Below are positions 8,870 through 16,590 of a stretch of DNA of 64,000 nt, one piece after another. Made by a program: the position numbers and the translations under genes. How positions within the stretch are numbered: the stretch's first letter is position 1; each line of letters begins with the position of its first letter. The notes below the pieces were generated by a model. It did not search any database. It was not told the DNA's origin and worked only from the letters and a program-made list of their open reading frames with translations. Source of the DNA: G958296245 sp963664035 (GTDB lineage: Bacteria > Chloroflexota > Dehalococcoidia > Lucifugimonadales > G958296245); assembly GCA_963664035.2 (NCBI GenBank), contig OY760867.2, positions 2,604,001 to 2,668,000 of the forward strand, in the 5' to 3' direction.

Positions 8870-9481
8870 TCAATTTCGTGCATTGTCCCGTTCACGACTA
8901 CGACGAAGGTTCAAGAATTCTATGACCTTAGCGTAAGCCAATGTAGCCAGCCCAGCTGTAAAGAGCACTACTGCGGTTCCAAGAGTCCATCGTGACCCTT
9001 CGAAGTTGCTCTGCTCGTACGGACCTTGTCCGATGTCCAAAGCGGTCCCCACTGAAGTCATCATGGAAATAGCCAAGGACGCAATCGTAAATCCAAATAG
9101 GAATAATATGATTGAATAGGCGAATAGGAGGGAACTTTGATGTGAACCATCACGCTTATCAGGTGATTCGTCCTTAGCTCGCACATGTGTGTAAGTGACT
9201 ACTATCAGGCAGAATACTACTGATGTAACTACAATAACTACTGGCAATAGATTAGAATGTATGGAACCTCCAAACATCATGATGGCTGAAACTACTATCA
9301 GACCCAAGATCGATATGAATGCTGGCACTCTGATGGCATCCCATTCCGCTAGTGATGAATGTTCATAGAGATACAAGAATTTCTTCCATATGTGACCTAT
9401 CACGACAAGTGTGGATGCTAGCAGTGCTATTGAGATTAGTGTGATGTCTGTTGCTATACTTTGCATGTACTGTTCACTCAT
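8870..9481 (-). CDS. Multi-span membrane protein downstream of type IIG R-M gene
   Basis: 203 residues with about five hydrophobic segments (roughly residues 12-32, 48-70, 75-97, 118-143 and 165-190) and charged loops, including KDESPDKRDGSHQ. The start ATG at 9481 has AGGAGA six bases upstream. It is markedly AT-richer than the flanking genes, and I recognise no family. It lies 59 bases downstream of the large restriction-modification gene on the same strand, so a joint transcript is likely. A membrane effector of a defence module is one possibility; an unrelated transferred gene is another. Confidence 0.65.
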   Translation of the reverse strand: MSEQYMQSIATDITLISIALLASTLVVIGHIWKKFLYLYEHSSLAEWDAIRVPAFISILGLIVVSAIMMFGGSIHSNLLPVVIVVTSVVFCLIVVTYTHVRAKDESPDKRDGSHQSSLLFAYSIILFLFGFTIASLAISMMTSVGTALDIGQGPYEQSNFEGSRWTLGTAVVLFTAGLATLAYAKVIEFLNLRRSRERDNARN

Positions 9482-9540
9482 CGTTGTTTCTCCTGAGGTG
9501 TCCTCTTGACTCTACAAGCTGAAAACCGACTTAGGCGAAG

Positions 9541-12500
9541 TTATGAGAGGAGGCGGGTGACGGGTTGCTCTGCGGTTTGGCCTTGGGGGGATTGGCGGAG
9601 CCATTTGCGGAGTTCGCGTCTTGCGACGGTGACGGTTAGGGGGTCGCGCTCGGCCTTTAGGGCCGCGAGCTGGCGGGCGGCGCCATCGGCGGCTGCCTTG
9701 CCGGCGTCGGAGATTTCGGCGTGAAGGGGGTTGGCGGCGTCGAACTCGGGGATGGGGAGTTTCCAGAGGTGCTTGTGCAAATGGCGGGCGCCGAACTGGC
9801 CTTTGGCCATCAGAGGGGTTACTGCTTCGTAGAGAGCCTGGCTGTTGATGATGGCAAGGAGGTAGGTGGCCTCTTGAATAGACTTGCAGGTAACCCAATA
9901 GAGTACGTGGTCGACAATGACGTCGTCATGAAGTAGGGCTGCCGTAGGCTCACCGGATGTGGTGTGACTCACTCGGACCGGCCTATCGCCGGGGTCGTTT
10001 TGCCATTGCAGTTGCGCCGATAATTCGCCATGGTAGTCCAATCGGTCCGATAGGGTCAGCCTGTTAGCGGCCGCCCTGTTCTCTTCCCAGAGGCTGTTGA
10101 CGGTCCGCCAGCGGCCGCGCATCCTCCGCGCCAGTCCGCCGAGGCGTATGCCTCCCGGCCCTTTGGGGTCTGCCGGGATTCCGGAGCCGTCCCGTTCCAG
10201 CGGCAGGACGACCTTCAGCGGGTCCAGGGTGGCGTAGGGCACGAGGGTCTCGCCCAGGTGGACGTCGAATACGTGCGCGGTCTCTATGGCCTGTCCGGTG
10301 ATGGCGGCGAGGTCCAGGCTTCGCCACGGCTCCTTGTCCTGCGCGCCGCGCCTGGGGTCCACGGTGATGGTCTGCCCGGCGCGGACGACGACCTCGCTCT
10401 CGGTCTCGTTCACGAAGTGGAGGCAGCGCGGAACGATTGACGCGCCCTGCCTCGAATGGTCTCCGTAGGGGGACTCGCCGACGCTAGAAGTGTCGGTGAT
10501 GGAGGCGGCGGCGCGTTTCACGTTGGGCGCGCCCGCCTTGCCGAGCCAGCGCTCCACCTTGCCGGCGAGCGGGGCGGCCTTTGCGGCGGCGAGTCCCATG
10601 TTCCTGGCGAAGACCACGGAGGCGGGGATGGGGAAGAAGGTGTTGGGCTCCAGCCTCTCCAGGTCCCAGGCGGCCTTGTGGCCGAAGTCCACCGCCATGA
10701 CTCGGCCGGGAGCTCGATCTCTGCGCCTGCGCCGTCCTCGCGTGGGATCGCCTCCCGTAGCCTTGGCGCGCCACGCGCCGGAGCGCCATTTGGCGTACTG
10801 GCCGGCCTGCAGGGCGCTGTGGGGCATGACCATGCCGATTACGCCGTCCTCTTCCAGGTATAGGTCGACGCTGCGGGCGAAGAAGAGGCCGGCGACGTCC
10901 TGGTGGGTGGCGAACCTGCCGCCTGCCCAGATGCCGTATTCGTCCTTGCTCTGCCTTTCGAGCTCGTCGCGCAGGGTGCTGACGGTCTGGTTGTAGTTGA
11001 TCCAGGGCGGGTTGCCGACGATGACGTGGACCTTTCTGCGCGAGAGGGCGACGGGTCGGACGAGGTTGCGGGTGTAGTAGGCCCAGATGTGGTTGCGCCC
11101 CTCGGCGTGAAGGCGGCGCATATCGGCGATGGTGGTTTCAAGGGTCTGCCTCTCGGTGGGGTCGGTGACGTGGTTGTCGTCTAGGGCGAGGGCGGGGTCT
11201 TCGCCGGCCTCGATGGCCTCGGCGACGTCGCCCATGAGGGCGTCGAAGGTCTCGGCGCGCTCCACGATGCTGACGGGGAAGACTAGCTGGGTGTTGCTCT
11301 CGTCCTGCGCTTGGACGGTGACGTTCTGCTCGGCGAACATGTCGCCGGCGCGGAAGCGTAGCTGTAGGGCGTCTCCGAGGTATATGGGGGCTGTGACGTT
11401 GGCGGCGAAGCCCTCGTCGGCGGCGGCCTGTATGGCGGGCTGGGCGGCGAGCACCCATGCGGTGCGGGCGAGGTGGACGGCGACGGGGTGTACGTCGATG
11501 CCCATGACGGACTCGCGGAGGCCGTTCAGCACGTCCCTGGCGCAGACGCCGGCGTCGTTTGCGGCGTCGATGAAGTGGGCGACGGCCTCGGCGATGAACG
11601 CGCCGGAGCCGCAGGCTGGGTCCAGGACGCGCTGTTCGAGGGGGTCGGTCACGGTCTCCTTCACGATGGCGCGGGCGAGCCAGCCGGGGGTGTAGTACTC
11701 GCCAAGCTGGCGGCGCTCGTCTGGGGGTATGACGGTCTCGTAGAGGATCGCGGCGACGTCGTTGGGGGCGTCCATCCAGTCGAACCTGGCGACGCGGCGG
11801 GCGAGGGTGGCGAGGAAGGGCAGTCCGCCGACCTCGGCGGGCCATGCGAAGAAGTCGGACTCGACGACGCCCTGCAGGCCGGTCTTGCTGCGGAAGTCGC
11901 GGCCATGGAGTAGGTCGGCGGGGTCGGTCTCGGCGAGGCGGTATATGTCGATGCCGAATCGGGCCTGGACGACCATGCCGACGACGGCGGTGAGATAGGT
12001 GTGGCGGACGAATAGGCCGTCCATCTGGGCGGGGGTAATGGCTATCTCGCCGAGGGCGGCGGTGAGCAGGTCCTGCCATAGCTGCCTCTTGACGCCGATG
12101 GTGCCCGCGTGGGCGTAGCGGTCGTACATGTGCTCGAGGACGGCTATGTCTCGCTGGTAGTGCGGGCTGTTGGGGCCGAAGTCGTTGGCGACGGTTTCGC
12201 GGGAGGGTAGCTTGTCCTCCTCGGCGGATAGGGCGTGGTCTCGGAGCCACTCGTACAGGGTTATCCAGCGGTCTGGGTCTTCGAGGGTGAAGGCGTATGG
12301 CGGGGCGGTGGCGGCCGTGCCTGCGCCGGGCCAGCGCAGCAGCCAGCGCTTGCCGTCGGTGAGGACGCCCATGCGTACGCGGCCCTGTTGCTGGGACTGT
12401 TCGAGGTAGTCGTCAAGCTGGCGGACGTTTTCGGGGTCGGGTTGGAAGCCTGCGGCGGCGCCTATCCTGCGCTTTACTTCTATGAAGGTATCGAAGGCGG

Positions 12501-12702
12501 TGAGGTCGACGGCGCGCCGCGAGCCCTGGGCGGGCGGGTCTTCCTCGACGATCTCGTTGGCGTCGACGAGGCGTGAGCGCACGAGGAAGTCTCGGACGGC
12601 GGTGGTGATGTTGGCTTCGGGCTGGCCGGCGTCGTGCCGCCGGAGTATCTCGGCGGCGGCCTGGGCGACGTGGGGGTCGTTGGGGTCGACGTGCGGGGTC
12701 AC
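9541..12702 (-). CDS. Type IIG-like restriction-modification enzyme (nuclease plus N6-adenine methyltransferase)
   Basis: 1053 residues from GTG at 12702. The N-terminus carries a PD-(D/E)XK-like site (D66/D71 and E75-V-K77 in FIEVKRRI). The middle has methyltransferase motif I (RVLDPACGSGAF) and motif IV NPPW (VIVGNPPWINYNQ), the Eco57I/N6-adenine class. The C-terminal third, ending LRKWLRQSPQ, is probably the target-recognition domain. One polypeptide would both methylate and cut host-foreign DNA. An Arg-rich stretch (GRRRRRDRAPGRV) in the middle is unusual and may be an insertion or a pair of compensating frameshifts. It needs no separate methylase, and none is nearby. Confidence 0.85.
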   Translation of the reverse strand: MTPHVDPNDPHVAQAAAEILRRHDAGQPEANITTAVRDFLVRSRLVDANEIVEEDPPAQGSRRAVDLTAFDTFIEVKRRIGAAAGFQPDPENVRQLDDYLEQSQQQGRVRMGVLTDGKRWLLRWPGAGTAATAPPYAFTLEDPDRWITLYEWLRDHALSAEEDKLPSRETVANDFGPNSPHYQRDIAVLEHMYDRYAHAGTIGVKRQLWQDLLTAALGEIAITPAQMDGLFVRHTYLTAVVGMVVQARFGIDIYRLAETDPADLLHGRDFRSKTGLQGVVESDFFAWPAEVGGLPFLATLARRVARFDWMDAPNDVAAILYETVIPPDERRQLGEYYTPGWLARAIVKETVTDPLEQRVLDPACGSGAFIAEAVAHFIDAANDAGVCARDVLNGLRESVMGIDVHPVAVHLARTAWVLAAQPAIQAAADEGFAANVTAPIYLGDALQLRFRAGDMFAEQNVTVQAQDESNTQLVFPVSIVERAETFDALMGDVAEAIEAGEDPALALDDNHVTDPTERQTLETTIADMRRLHAEGRNHIWAYYTRNLVRPVALSRRKVHVIVGNPPWINYNQTVSTLRDELERQSKDEYGIWAGGRFATHQDVAGLFFARSVDLYLEEDGVIGMVMPHSALQAGQYAKWRSGAWRAKATGGDPTRGRRRRRDRAPGRVMAVDFGHKAAWDLERLEPNTFFPIPASVVFARNMGLAAAKAAPLAGKVERWLGKAGAPNVKRAAASITDTSSVGESPYGDHSRQGASIVPRCLHFVNETESEVVVRAGQTITVDPRRGAQDKEPWRSLDLAAITGQAIETAHVFDVHLGETLVPYATLDPLKVVLPLERDGSGIPADPKGPGGIRLGGLARRMRGRWRTVNSLWEENRAAANRLTLSDRLDYHGELSAQLQWQNDPGDRPVRVSHTTSGEPTAALLHDDVIVDHVLYWVTCKSIQEATYLLAIINSQALYEAVTPLMAKGQFGARHLHKHLWKLPIPEFDAANPLHAEISDAGKAAADGAARQLAALKAERDPLTVTVARRELRKWLRQSPQGQTAEQPVTRLLS

Positions 12703-12734
12703 GGGGGGATGGTAGCACGGGCGTTCGTGGGTGT

Positions 12735-12831
12735 CAATTGTCTGAACTGTGATTCTTGTGATTGGTGTGATTGGGATGATGGGGAGTGTCTGAACTGTGA
12801 TTTGTGGGATTTGGGTGATTGGGATGATTTG
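12735..12831. repeat. Dispersed GTGATT-rich repeat, copies 2 and 3 in tandem
   Basis: Two adjacent copies (about 12735-12782 and 12788-12831) of the element seen at 8717, each starting TCTGAACTGTGATT. Together with the following palindrome and tandem repeats they fill the gap between the R-M gene and speB. Confidence 0.7.
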
Positions 12832-12843
12832 GGGATTTGGTGG

Positions 12844-12870
12844 CCCTTCGACAGGCTCAGGGTGAACGGG
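12844..12870. repeat. Dispersed TTCGACAGGCTCAGGG-type repeat
   Basis: CCCTTCGACAGGCTCAGGG followed by TGAACGGG. Related copies occur at 20351-20375, 22422-22449 (opposite orientation) and 56984-57010, all intergenic. Confidence 0.7.
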
Positions 12871-12884
12871 TTGGGGCGGAGGTG

Positions 12885-13111
12885 GCGTAGCCGATTAGCT
12901 TGTAGGCGAGCTTGGCGGCGGTGAAGGCGCAGGCCTCAGGCTCAGGGCGAACGGGTTGGGGCGGAAGTGGCGTAGCCGATTAGCTTGTAGGCGAGCTTGG
13001 CGGCGGTGAAGGCGCAGGCCTCAGGCTCAGGGCGAACGGGTTGGGGCGGAAGTGGCGTAGCCGATTAGCTTGTAGGTGAGCTTGGCGGCGGTGAAGGCGC
13101 AGGCCTCGGGG
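12885..13111. repeat. 85-bp tandem repeat derived from the 3' end of speB
   Basis: The phrase GCGTAGCCGATTAGCTTGTA recurs at 12885, 12970 and 13055, an exact 85-base period. The third copy is the real 3' end of speB (encoding KLIGYATSAPTRSP). The two outer copies lie beyond its stop codon and are non-coding leftovers of repeated duplication. Each copy includes the CTCAGGGCGAACGGG end of the dispersed repeat, which may have promoted slippage. Confidence 0.85.
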
Positions 13112-13938
13112 CCCTCGGCGGGGCTGAGCTCGGTTACGTCGAAGGCTACGATGCGCCGTTGGGCCGCGACGGCCTTCAGCAGGGCGGTTACTTCGGACCA
13201 GGCCATGCCGCCAGGCTCGGGGGTGCCGACGGCGGCCATCAGGGACGGGTCGAATACGTCTAGGTCGACGCTGACGTATACGTCGTCGGCCAGGGACTCC
13301 AGCGCCCACGACGCGAGCTCGTCGGCGGTCATGTCGGAGGGCCAGAAGGCGACGGGCAGGCCCGTTTCGCGTATGAAGGCGCGCTCCGGGGCGCTGAGGC
13401 TGCGCACGCCTACCTCGACGACGGGGCACGTCTCCAGCAGCCGGCGGGCTACGGAGGCGTGGCCCCAGGGGGTGCCCATGTACTCGTTGCGGAGGTCGGC
13501 GTGGGCGTCCAGGTAGAGCACGGAGAGGTTGGGGTGAAGGGCTTCCAGGGCGCGGACGGCGCCTATGGTGACGGAGTGGTCGCCTCCCAGCACGCCCACG
13601 AGGGCGCCGTTGGCAGCGGCCGCGCTCACGGCCCGCTCGACGCGGCGGGCCATGGCCTCGGGGCCGCTCACGTCGGGCTCCAGCTCGGGGGCGGTGTAAA
13701 TGCCGATGGGCGATAGGTCGCGGTCCAGCTCGAGGTCGTAGTCCTCGAGCTGGCGGGAGGCGTTGATCATGGCGGCGGGGCCGTCGCGCGCGCCGGTGCG
13801 GTATGAGGTGGTGCTGTCGTAGGGGACGGGTACGAGGACGACCCGGGCGTCGGCGGGCGCGACTTCGCCCGGGGGCACGCCGAGGAAGGTGTTCCAGTGC
13901 CGGGGGACCCCGGCGAGGCGGTCCGCCGGGTCAGTCAT
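13027..13938 (-). CDS. speB: Agmatinase / arginase-family ureohydrolase
   Basis: About 303 residues. It has the binuclear manganese site motifs GGDHSVT, DAHADLR and SVDLDVFDP, followed by GTPEPGG, all as in agmatinases. These hydrolyse agmatine to putrescine and urea in the cytoplasm. ATG at 13938 is preferred because it overlaps the speD stop (ATGACTGA); ATG at 13947 is an alternative. Coupling to the SpeD homologue points to polyamine synthesis. No speE is nearby, which leaves open whether the pair makes putrescine from arginine. Formiminoglutamase or guanidinobutyrase activity cannot be excluded. Confidence 0.85.
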   Translation of the reverse strand: MTDPADRLAGVPRHWNTFLGVPPGEVAPADARVVLVPVPYDSTTSYRTGARDGPAAMINASRQLEDYDLELDRDLSPIGIYTAPELEPDVSGPEAMARRVERAVSAAAANGALVGVLGGDHSVTIGAVRALEALHPNLSVLYLDAHADLRNEYMGTPWGHASVARRLLETCPVVEVGVRSLSAPERAFIRETGLPVAFWPSDMTADELASWALESLADDVYVSVDLDVFDPSLMAAVGTPEPGGMAWSEVTALLKAVAAQRRIVAFDVTELSPAEGPEACAFTAAKLTYKLIGYATSAPTRSP

Positions 13939-14359
13939 CGCCGGCATGGGGGCTGGCGGCCAGGGCGACGCGCTCCCTGACCATGCCGCCGTAGGCTTCC
14001 TTCGGGGTCGAGTGCTCGAGGCCGCGCTCCAGGGTGGATACCCTGGTTTCCGTGAGGCCGAAGAGGTCTTCGACGTACCGCACCGTCTCGGCGGCGTCGA
14101 AGCTCTTGCACGAGAAGACGTCGATGTTGAGGTAGCGCCTGTCGGGGAAGGTGTGGACGCTGACGTGGCTCTCGGCGATGAGCACGAAGCCTGAGATGCC
14201 CCAGTCTTCGGGGACGCGGCCGCGGTAGGTGTAGACCTGGGGCGGGACCATCTTGGTCATGCCGATCCTGTCGGGGCACTTGTCCAGGAAGCGGTATACG
14301 AGGTCTTGATCCTGGAGGGTGTCCGGGTCGGCGCCGTATCCGTCGACTATGAGGTGCAA
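13931..14359 (-). CDS. speD: S-adenosylmethionine decarboxylase-family pyruvoyl enzyme
   Basis: 142 residues from a TTG start (MHLIVDGYG, the normal SpeD N-terminus). The self-cleavage site is in AESHVSVHTFP: cleavage before the Ser would create the pyruvoyl group. The downstream Cys (FSCKSFD) and DVFSC context fit the prokaryotic class. It normally decarboxylates AdoMet for spermidine synthesis. SpeD homologues with arginine or ornithine decarboxylase activity are also known, and the direct coupling to an agmatinase gene without speE makes an arginine decarboxylase role plausible here. An extended -10-like CTATAG region lies upstream at about 14412-14420. Confidence 0.88.
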   Translation of the reverse strand: MHLIVDGYGADPDTLQDQDLVYRFLDKCPDRIGMTKMVPPQVYTYRGRVPEDWGISGFVLIAESHVSVHTFPDRRYLNIDVFSCKSFDAAETVRYVEDLFGLTETRVSTLERGLEHSTPKEAYGGMVRERVALAASPHAGDD

Positions 14360-14439
14360 GGGGCGTCCATCTCCGTTATGGTGCTTGGTGGCGGCGACCG
14401 CCGCCGCGCGGCCTATAGTTTACCGCACCGGCGGCGTCT

Positions 14440-14898
14440 CTACAGGGGCGCGCCGGCAGGGGATGGGGACTCGCCCGTGTTCAGGACGAGCTCGATGCGG
14501 TCGCCGTATCGGCGGAAGTCCGAGGCGTTGAAGGTCAGCAGCCTGCGCTCGCCGTGCGCGAGCATGGTGGCGACGATGTTGGCGTCGTGAATCTGCCGCC
14601 CGCCCGCGTGGACTTGACGGCAGAGCGCGATCAGCGTCTGCGTGACCAGGGGGCCGTCCTCGAGTATCTCGAAGGTGTCGGTGAACCTTGCGACGTCATC
14701 GAGGGCCTCCTCGTACGTAATGGAGTTTCGCCAGGTCTGGGGGCGCGTGACCGTCGAAAGGTACTCGCGCAGGATCTGCCGGCTGATTCTTAGAGGTTCC
14801 GTACCTTGGGAGGCGCGGTTCACGGCTGACTTGGCGACATCGTGGTCCGGAGCTTCCTCGATGCGCCAATTTACGAGAACATTGGTATCTACGAACAT
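14440..14898 (-). CDS. PIN-domain ribonuclease, VapC-like toxin
   Basis: 152 residues. PIN-domain acidic residues are visible: D4 in FVDTNVLVN, the mid-protein E in REYLSTV, and D in IHDANIVATM followed by LLTFNASDF. VapC-type proteins are metal-dependent RNases that cut tRNA or rRNA. It overlaps the upstream small gene by 10 bases, the usual spacing of a toxin-antitoxin pair. The partner is not a standard AbrB or RHH antitoxin by sequence. The length is slightly above the typical 130-140 residues. Confidence 0.85.
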   Translation of the reverse strand: MFVDTNVLVNWRIEEAPDHDVAKSAVNRASQGTEPLRISRQILREYLSTVTRPQTWRNSITYEEALDDVARFTDTFEILEDGPLVTQTLIALCRQVHAGGRQIHDANIVATMLAHGERRLLTFNASDFRRYGDRIELVLNTGESPSPAGAPL

Positions 14899-15305
14899 GA
14901 GGCGGGATACATCCTGTCATCGTACATGTCCTCCCGCCTGAGGCTGAGGCCTTCCGGCCACTCACCCACGCTGTGGGGCGGCCCGAATATCTCGTCCAGG
15001 CTGGGCCGGCGTTCCCCATTACCCTTCCGCCTCAGCAGCAGCGTCTCGGCGTCCATGTCGACTTCCGCCGTCTCCCATCCGGCGGCGCCCCACGCAGTGG
15101 CCTGGCTGTGACCGTTGCCGCTGCGCTGGTTTGCCCACCAGGGCCGATGGCGGCGCGCGGACGGCGGCAGGGCGAACCCCAGTATCGACTCTATCTCGCC
15201 GAAGGATGTGCTCCACTCCGTGACCCGCAGGCCGCACAGGCGCCAGTACAGGCCCTGGTACTTGCTCCGTCTCGCCCGATCGCGGTACTCCGTCTCTGTC
15301 GTCAT
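14889..15305 (-). CDS. DUF7662-like protein, candidate antitoxin of the PIN toxin
   Basis: 138 residues from the ATG at 15305, chosen because GGAGG lies six bases upstream; an ATG at 15323 is in frame. Residues about 15-85 match a small domain with FGEIESILGFALPPSARRH, WWAN and ATAWGAAGWE segments (DUF7662-like, probably nucleic-acid binding). The C-terminal tail (LSLRREDMYDDRM) resembles toxin-binding tails of VapB antitoxins. The layout suggests an antitoxin in which this domain replaces the usual DNA-binding domain. The domain resemblance is from memory; the antitoxin role is inference from overlap with the PIN gene. Confidence 0.6.
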   Translation of the reverse strand: MTTETEYRDRARRSKYQGLYWRLCGLRVTEWSTSFGEIESILGFALPPSARRHRPWWANQRSGNGHSQATAWGAAGWETAEVDMDAETLLLRRKGNGERRPSLDEIFGPPHSVGEWPEGLSLRREDMYDDRMYPASCS

Positions 15306-15402
15306 GCTGGGCCTCCGCGTCATGGTGCTGGACGCTCGGTATGATTATTGGCGAGTCGGCGGCCGTTTGCAAGCAGGGCCGGCGCTGGCCTCGGCAAGGG
15401 AA

Positions 15403-15431
15403 GGGCTGGTTTGAAACCAGCCCCTACGGGG
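15403..15431. repeat. REP-like palindrome, GGTTTGAAACC type, copy 1
   Basis: GGGCTGGTTTGAAACCAGCC followed by CCTACGGGG. The first 20 bases form a perfect 8-bp stem. Other copies are at 22334-22362 and 45742-45769. A variant with a different stem occurs twice between rpmI and rplT. Confidence 0.75.
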
Positions 15432-15460
15432 TGATGCTGGACACCTTGTCGATGCGGCCG

Positions 15461-15491
15461 GGATGGATTCCCGCGTGCGCGGGAAGGACGG
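15461..15491. repeat. Dispersed palindrome, GGATTCCCGC...GCGGGA type
   Basis: GGATTCCCGCG, TGC, CGCGGGAAGG palindrome, a relative of the 1016 element. It lies between the antitoxin-like gene and the DapA-like gene. Confidence 0.6.
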
Positions 15492-15540
15492 AGGTGGGGC
15501 GTTCGGGGAGCCGGGGCGTATGGCGTTCGGGGCGTGCCGG

Positions 15541-15549
15541 TGCTACAAT
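15541..15549 (+). promoter_or_regulatory. Extended -10 element upstream of the DapA-like gene
   Basis: TGCTACAAT: the -10 hexamer TACAAT (15544-15549) with the TGn extension, 33 bases before the ATG at 15582. No good -35 box is seen, as is usual for extended -10 promoters. Confidence 0.5.
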
Positions 15550-15581
15550 CGCGCCGCATTCAGACGGAGATGGAGGACGCA

Positions 15582-16586
15582 ATGAGACGCGACGAGCTAC
15601 AGGAGCTGATCCAGGGCGCGATATGCACGCTGCCCGCGCCGTTCGACGACCAGCACCGGGCCGACTACGGCCGGATGTACGAGCTTTGCAAGCACCTGGT
15701 CGAGCAGGGGATGCGCACCGGCAACACGGTGCTGAAGGTCGCCGCCGCGGGCGGGGAGGGCAGCCAGCTTGCCGACGACGAGTGGGCGGCCATGGTGCAG
15801 TGCGTGGCGAGCGCGGCGGACGGCAAGGTGCCGGTGATGGCTGGCATCTCTCACAAGGACACTTACAGGACGATAGAGGACGCGAAGAAGGCCACGGACC
15901 TGGGCGCGGTGGGCTTGCAGATTTCGCCTCCCATCTTCAACGACCCGAAGCAGGACGACCTGCTGCGCCACTATTCCGCCATCTCGGACGCGATAGAGAT
16001 CGGGGTCATGGTGTACAACACCCCGTGGTTTTCCATGCAGATGGGCAAGCGGTACGGCGGGGGCGGCATCCACTCGCTGGGCGACCACCATCCCGACACG
16101 ATCGTGAAGATGGCCGACTTCGAGCACATCGTCGCCATCAAGTGGTCGGTCTCCGACGACTACGAGTACGAGGAGATGACGCGTTTCGCGCACATCTTCA
16201 ACGTGCTGGACAACAACACGGACCCGATGCTCTGCCACAAGCTGGGGGGCAGGGGGTACATAAACACCTTCAACGACGCGTACCCGGCCCACGACATCGA
16301 GATATGGAGGCTGATGGAGAGCGGGCAGTACGAGGAGGCGCAGAAGCTGTACATGCACCCCCGGACGCCCGAGATGGCGGCCTTCTCGGCGAAGGTAATG
16401 GCGAAGTCCGGCGGCATTGCCAGGGTCAAGAAGGGCCTCCTAGAGGTGATGGGCCAGCCCGTCGGCTCGATGCGGCCTCCGTCGCTGCCTCTGACGGAGG
16501 AGGAGGTCGACGAGCTGCGCGAGATCGTCAGGGCCTGGGGCTGGCCGGTCGTCGAGTCGAAGGCCCGGCAGGCCGTGGCGGTCTGA
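15582..16586 (+). CDS. Dihydrodipicolinate synthase (DapA)-family lyase/aldolase
   Basis: 334 residues. ATG at 15582 has GGAGG five bases upstream, so the longer frame is rejected. It is a class I aldolase TIM barrel of the DapA/NAL family: a catalytic Tyr in MVYNTPW and the Schiff-base Lys in IVAIKWSVSDD; the usual GTTGE loop is AAAGGEGS. It is longer than DapA (about 290) with an insertion GKRYGGGGIHSL, so a true lysine-pathway role is unlikely. Four bases downstream starts a SelA-like PLP enzyme, suggesting a shared route for breaking down a sugar acid or amino acid. The substrate is unknown. Confidence 0.85.
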   Translation: MRRDELQELIQGAICTLPAPFDDQHRADYGRMYELCKHLVEQGMRTGNTVLKVAAAGGEGSQLADDEWAAMVQCVASAADGKVPVMAGISHKDTYRTIEDAKKATDLGAVGLQISPPIFNDPKQDDLLRHYSAISDAIEIGVMVYNTPWFSMQMGKRYGGGGIHSLGDHHPDTIVKMADFEHIVAIKWSVSDDYEYEEMTRFAHIFNVLDNNTDPMLCHKLGGRGYINTFNDAYPAHDIEIWRLMESGQYEEAQKLYMHPRTPEMAAFSAKVMAKSGGIARVKKGLLEVMGQPVGSMRPPSLPLTEEEVDELREIVRAWGWPVVESKARQAVAV

Positions 16587-16590
16587 TCCG

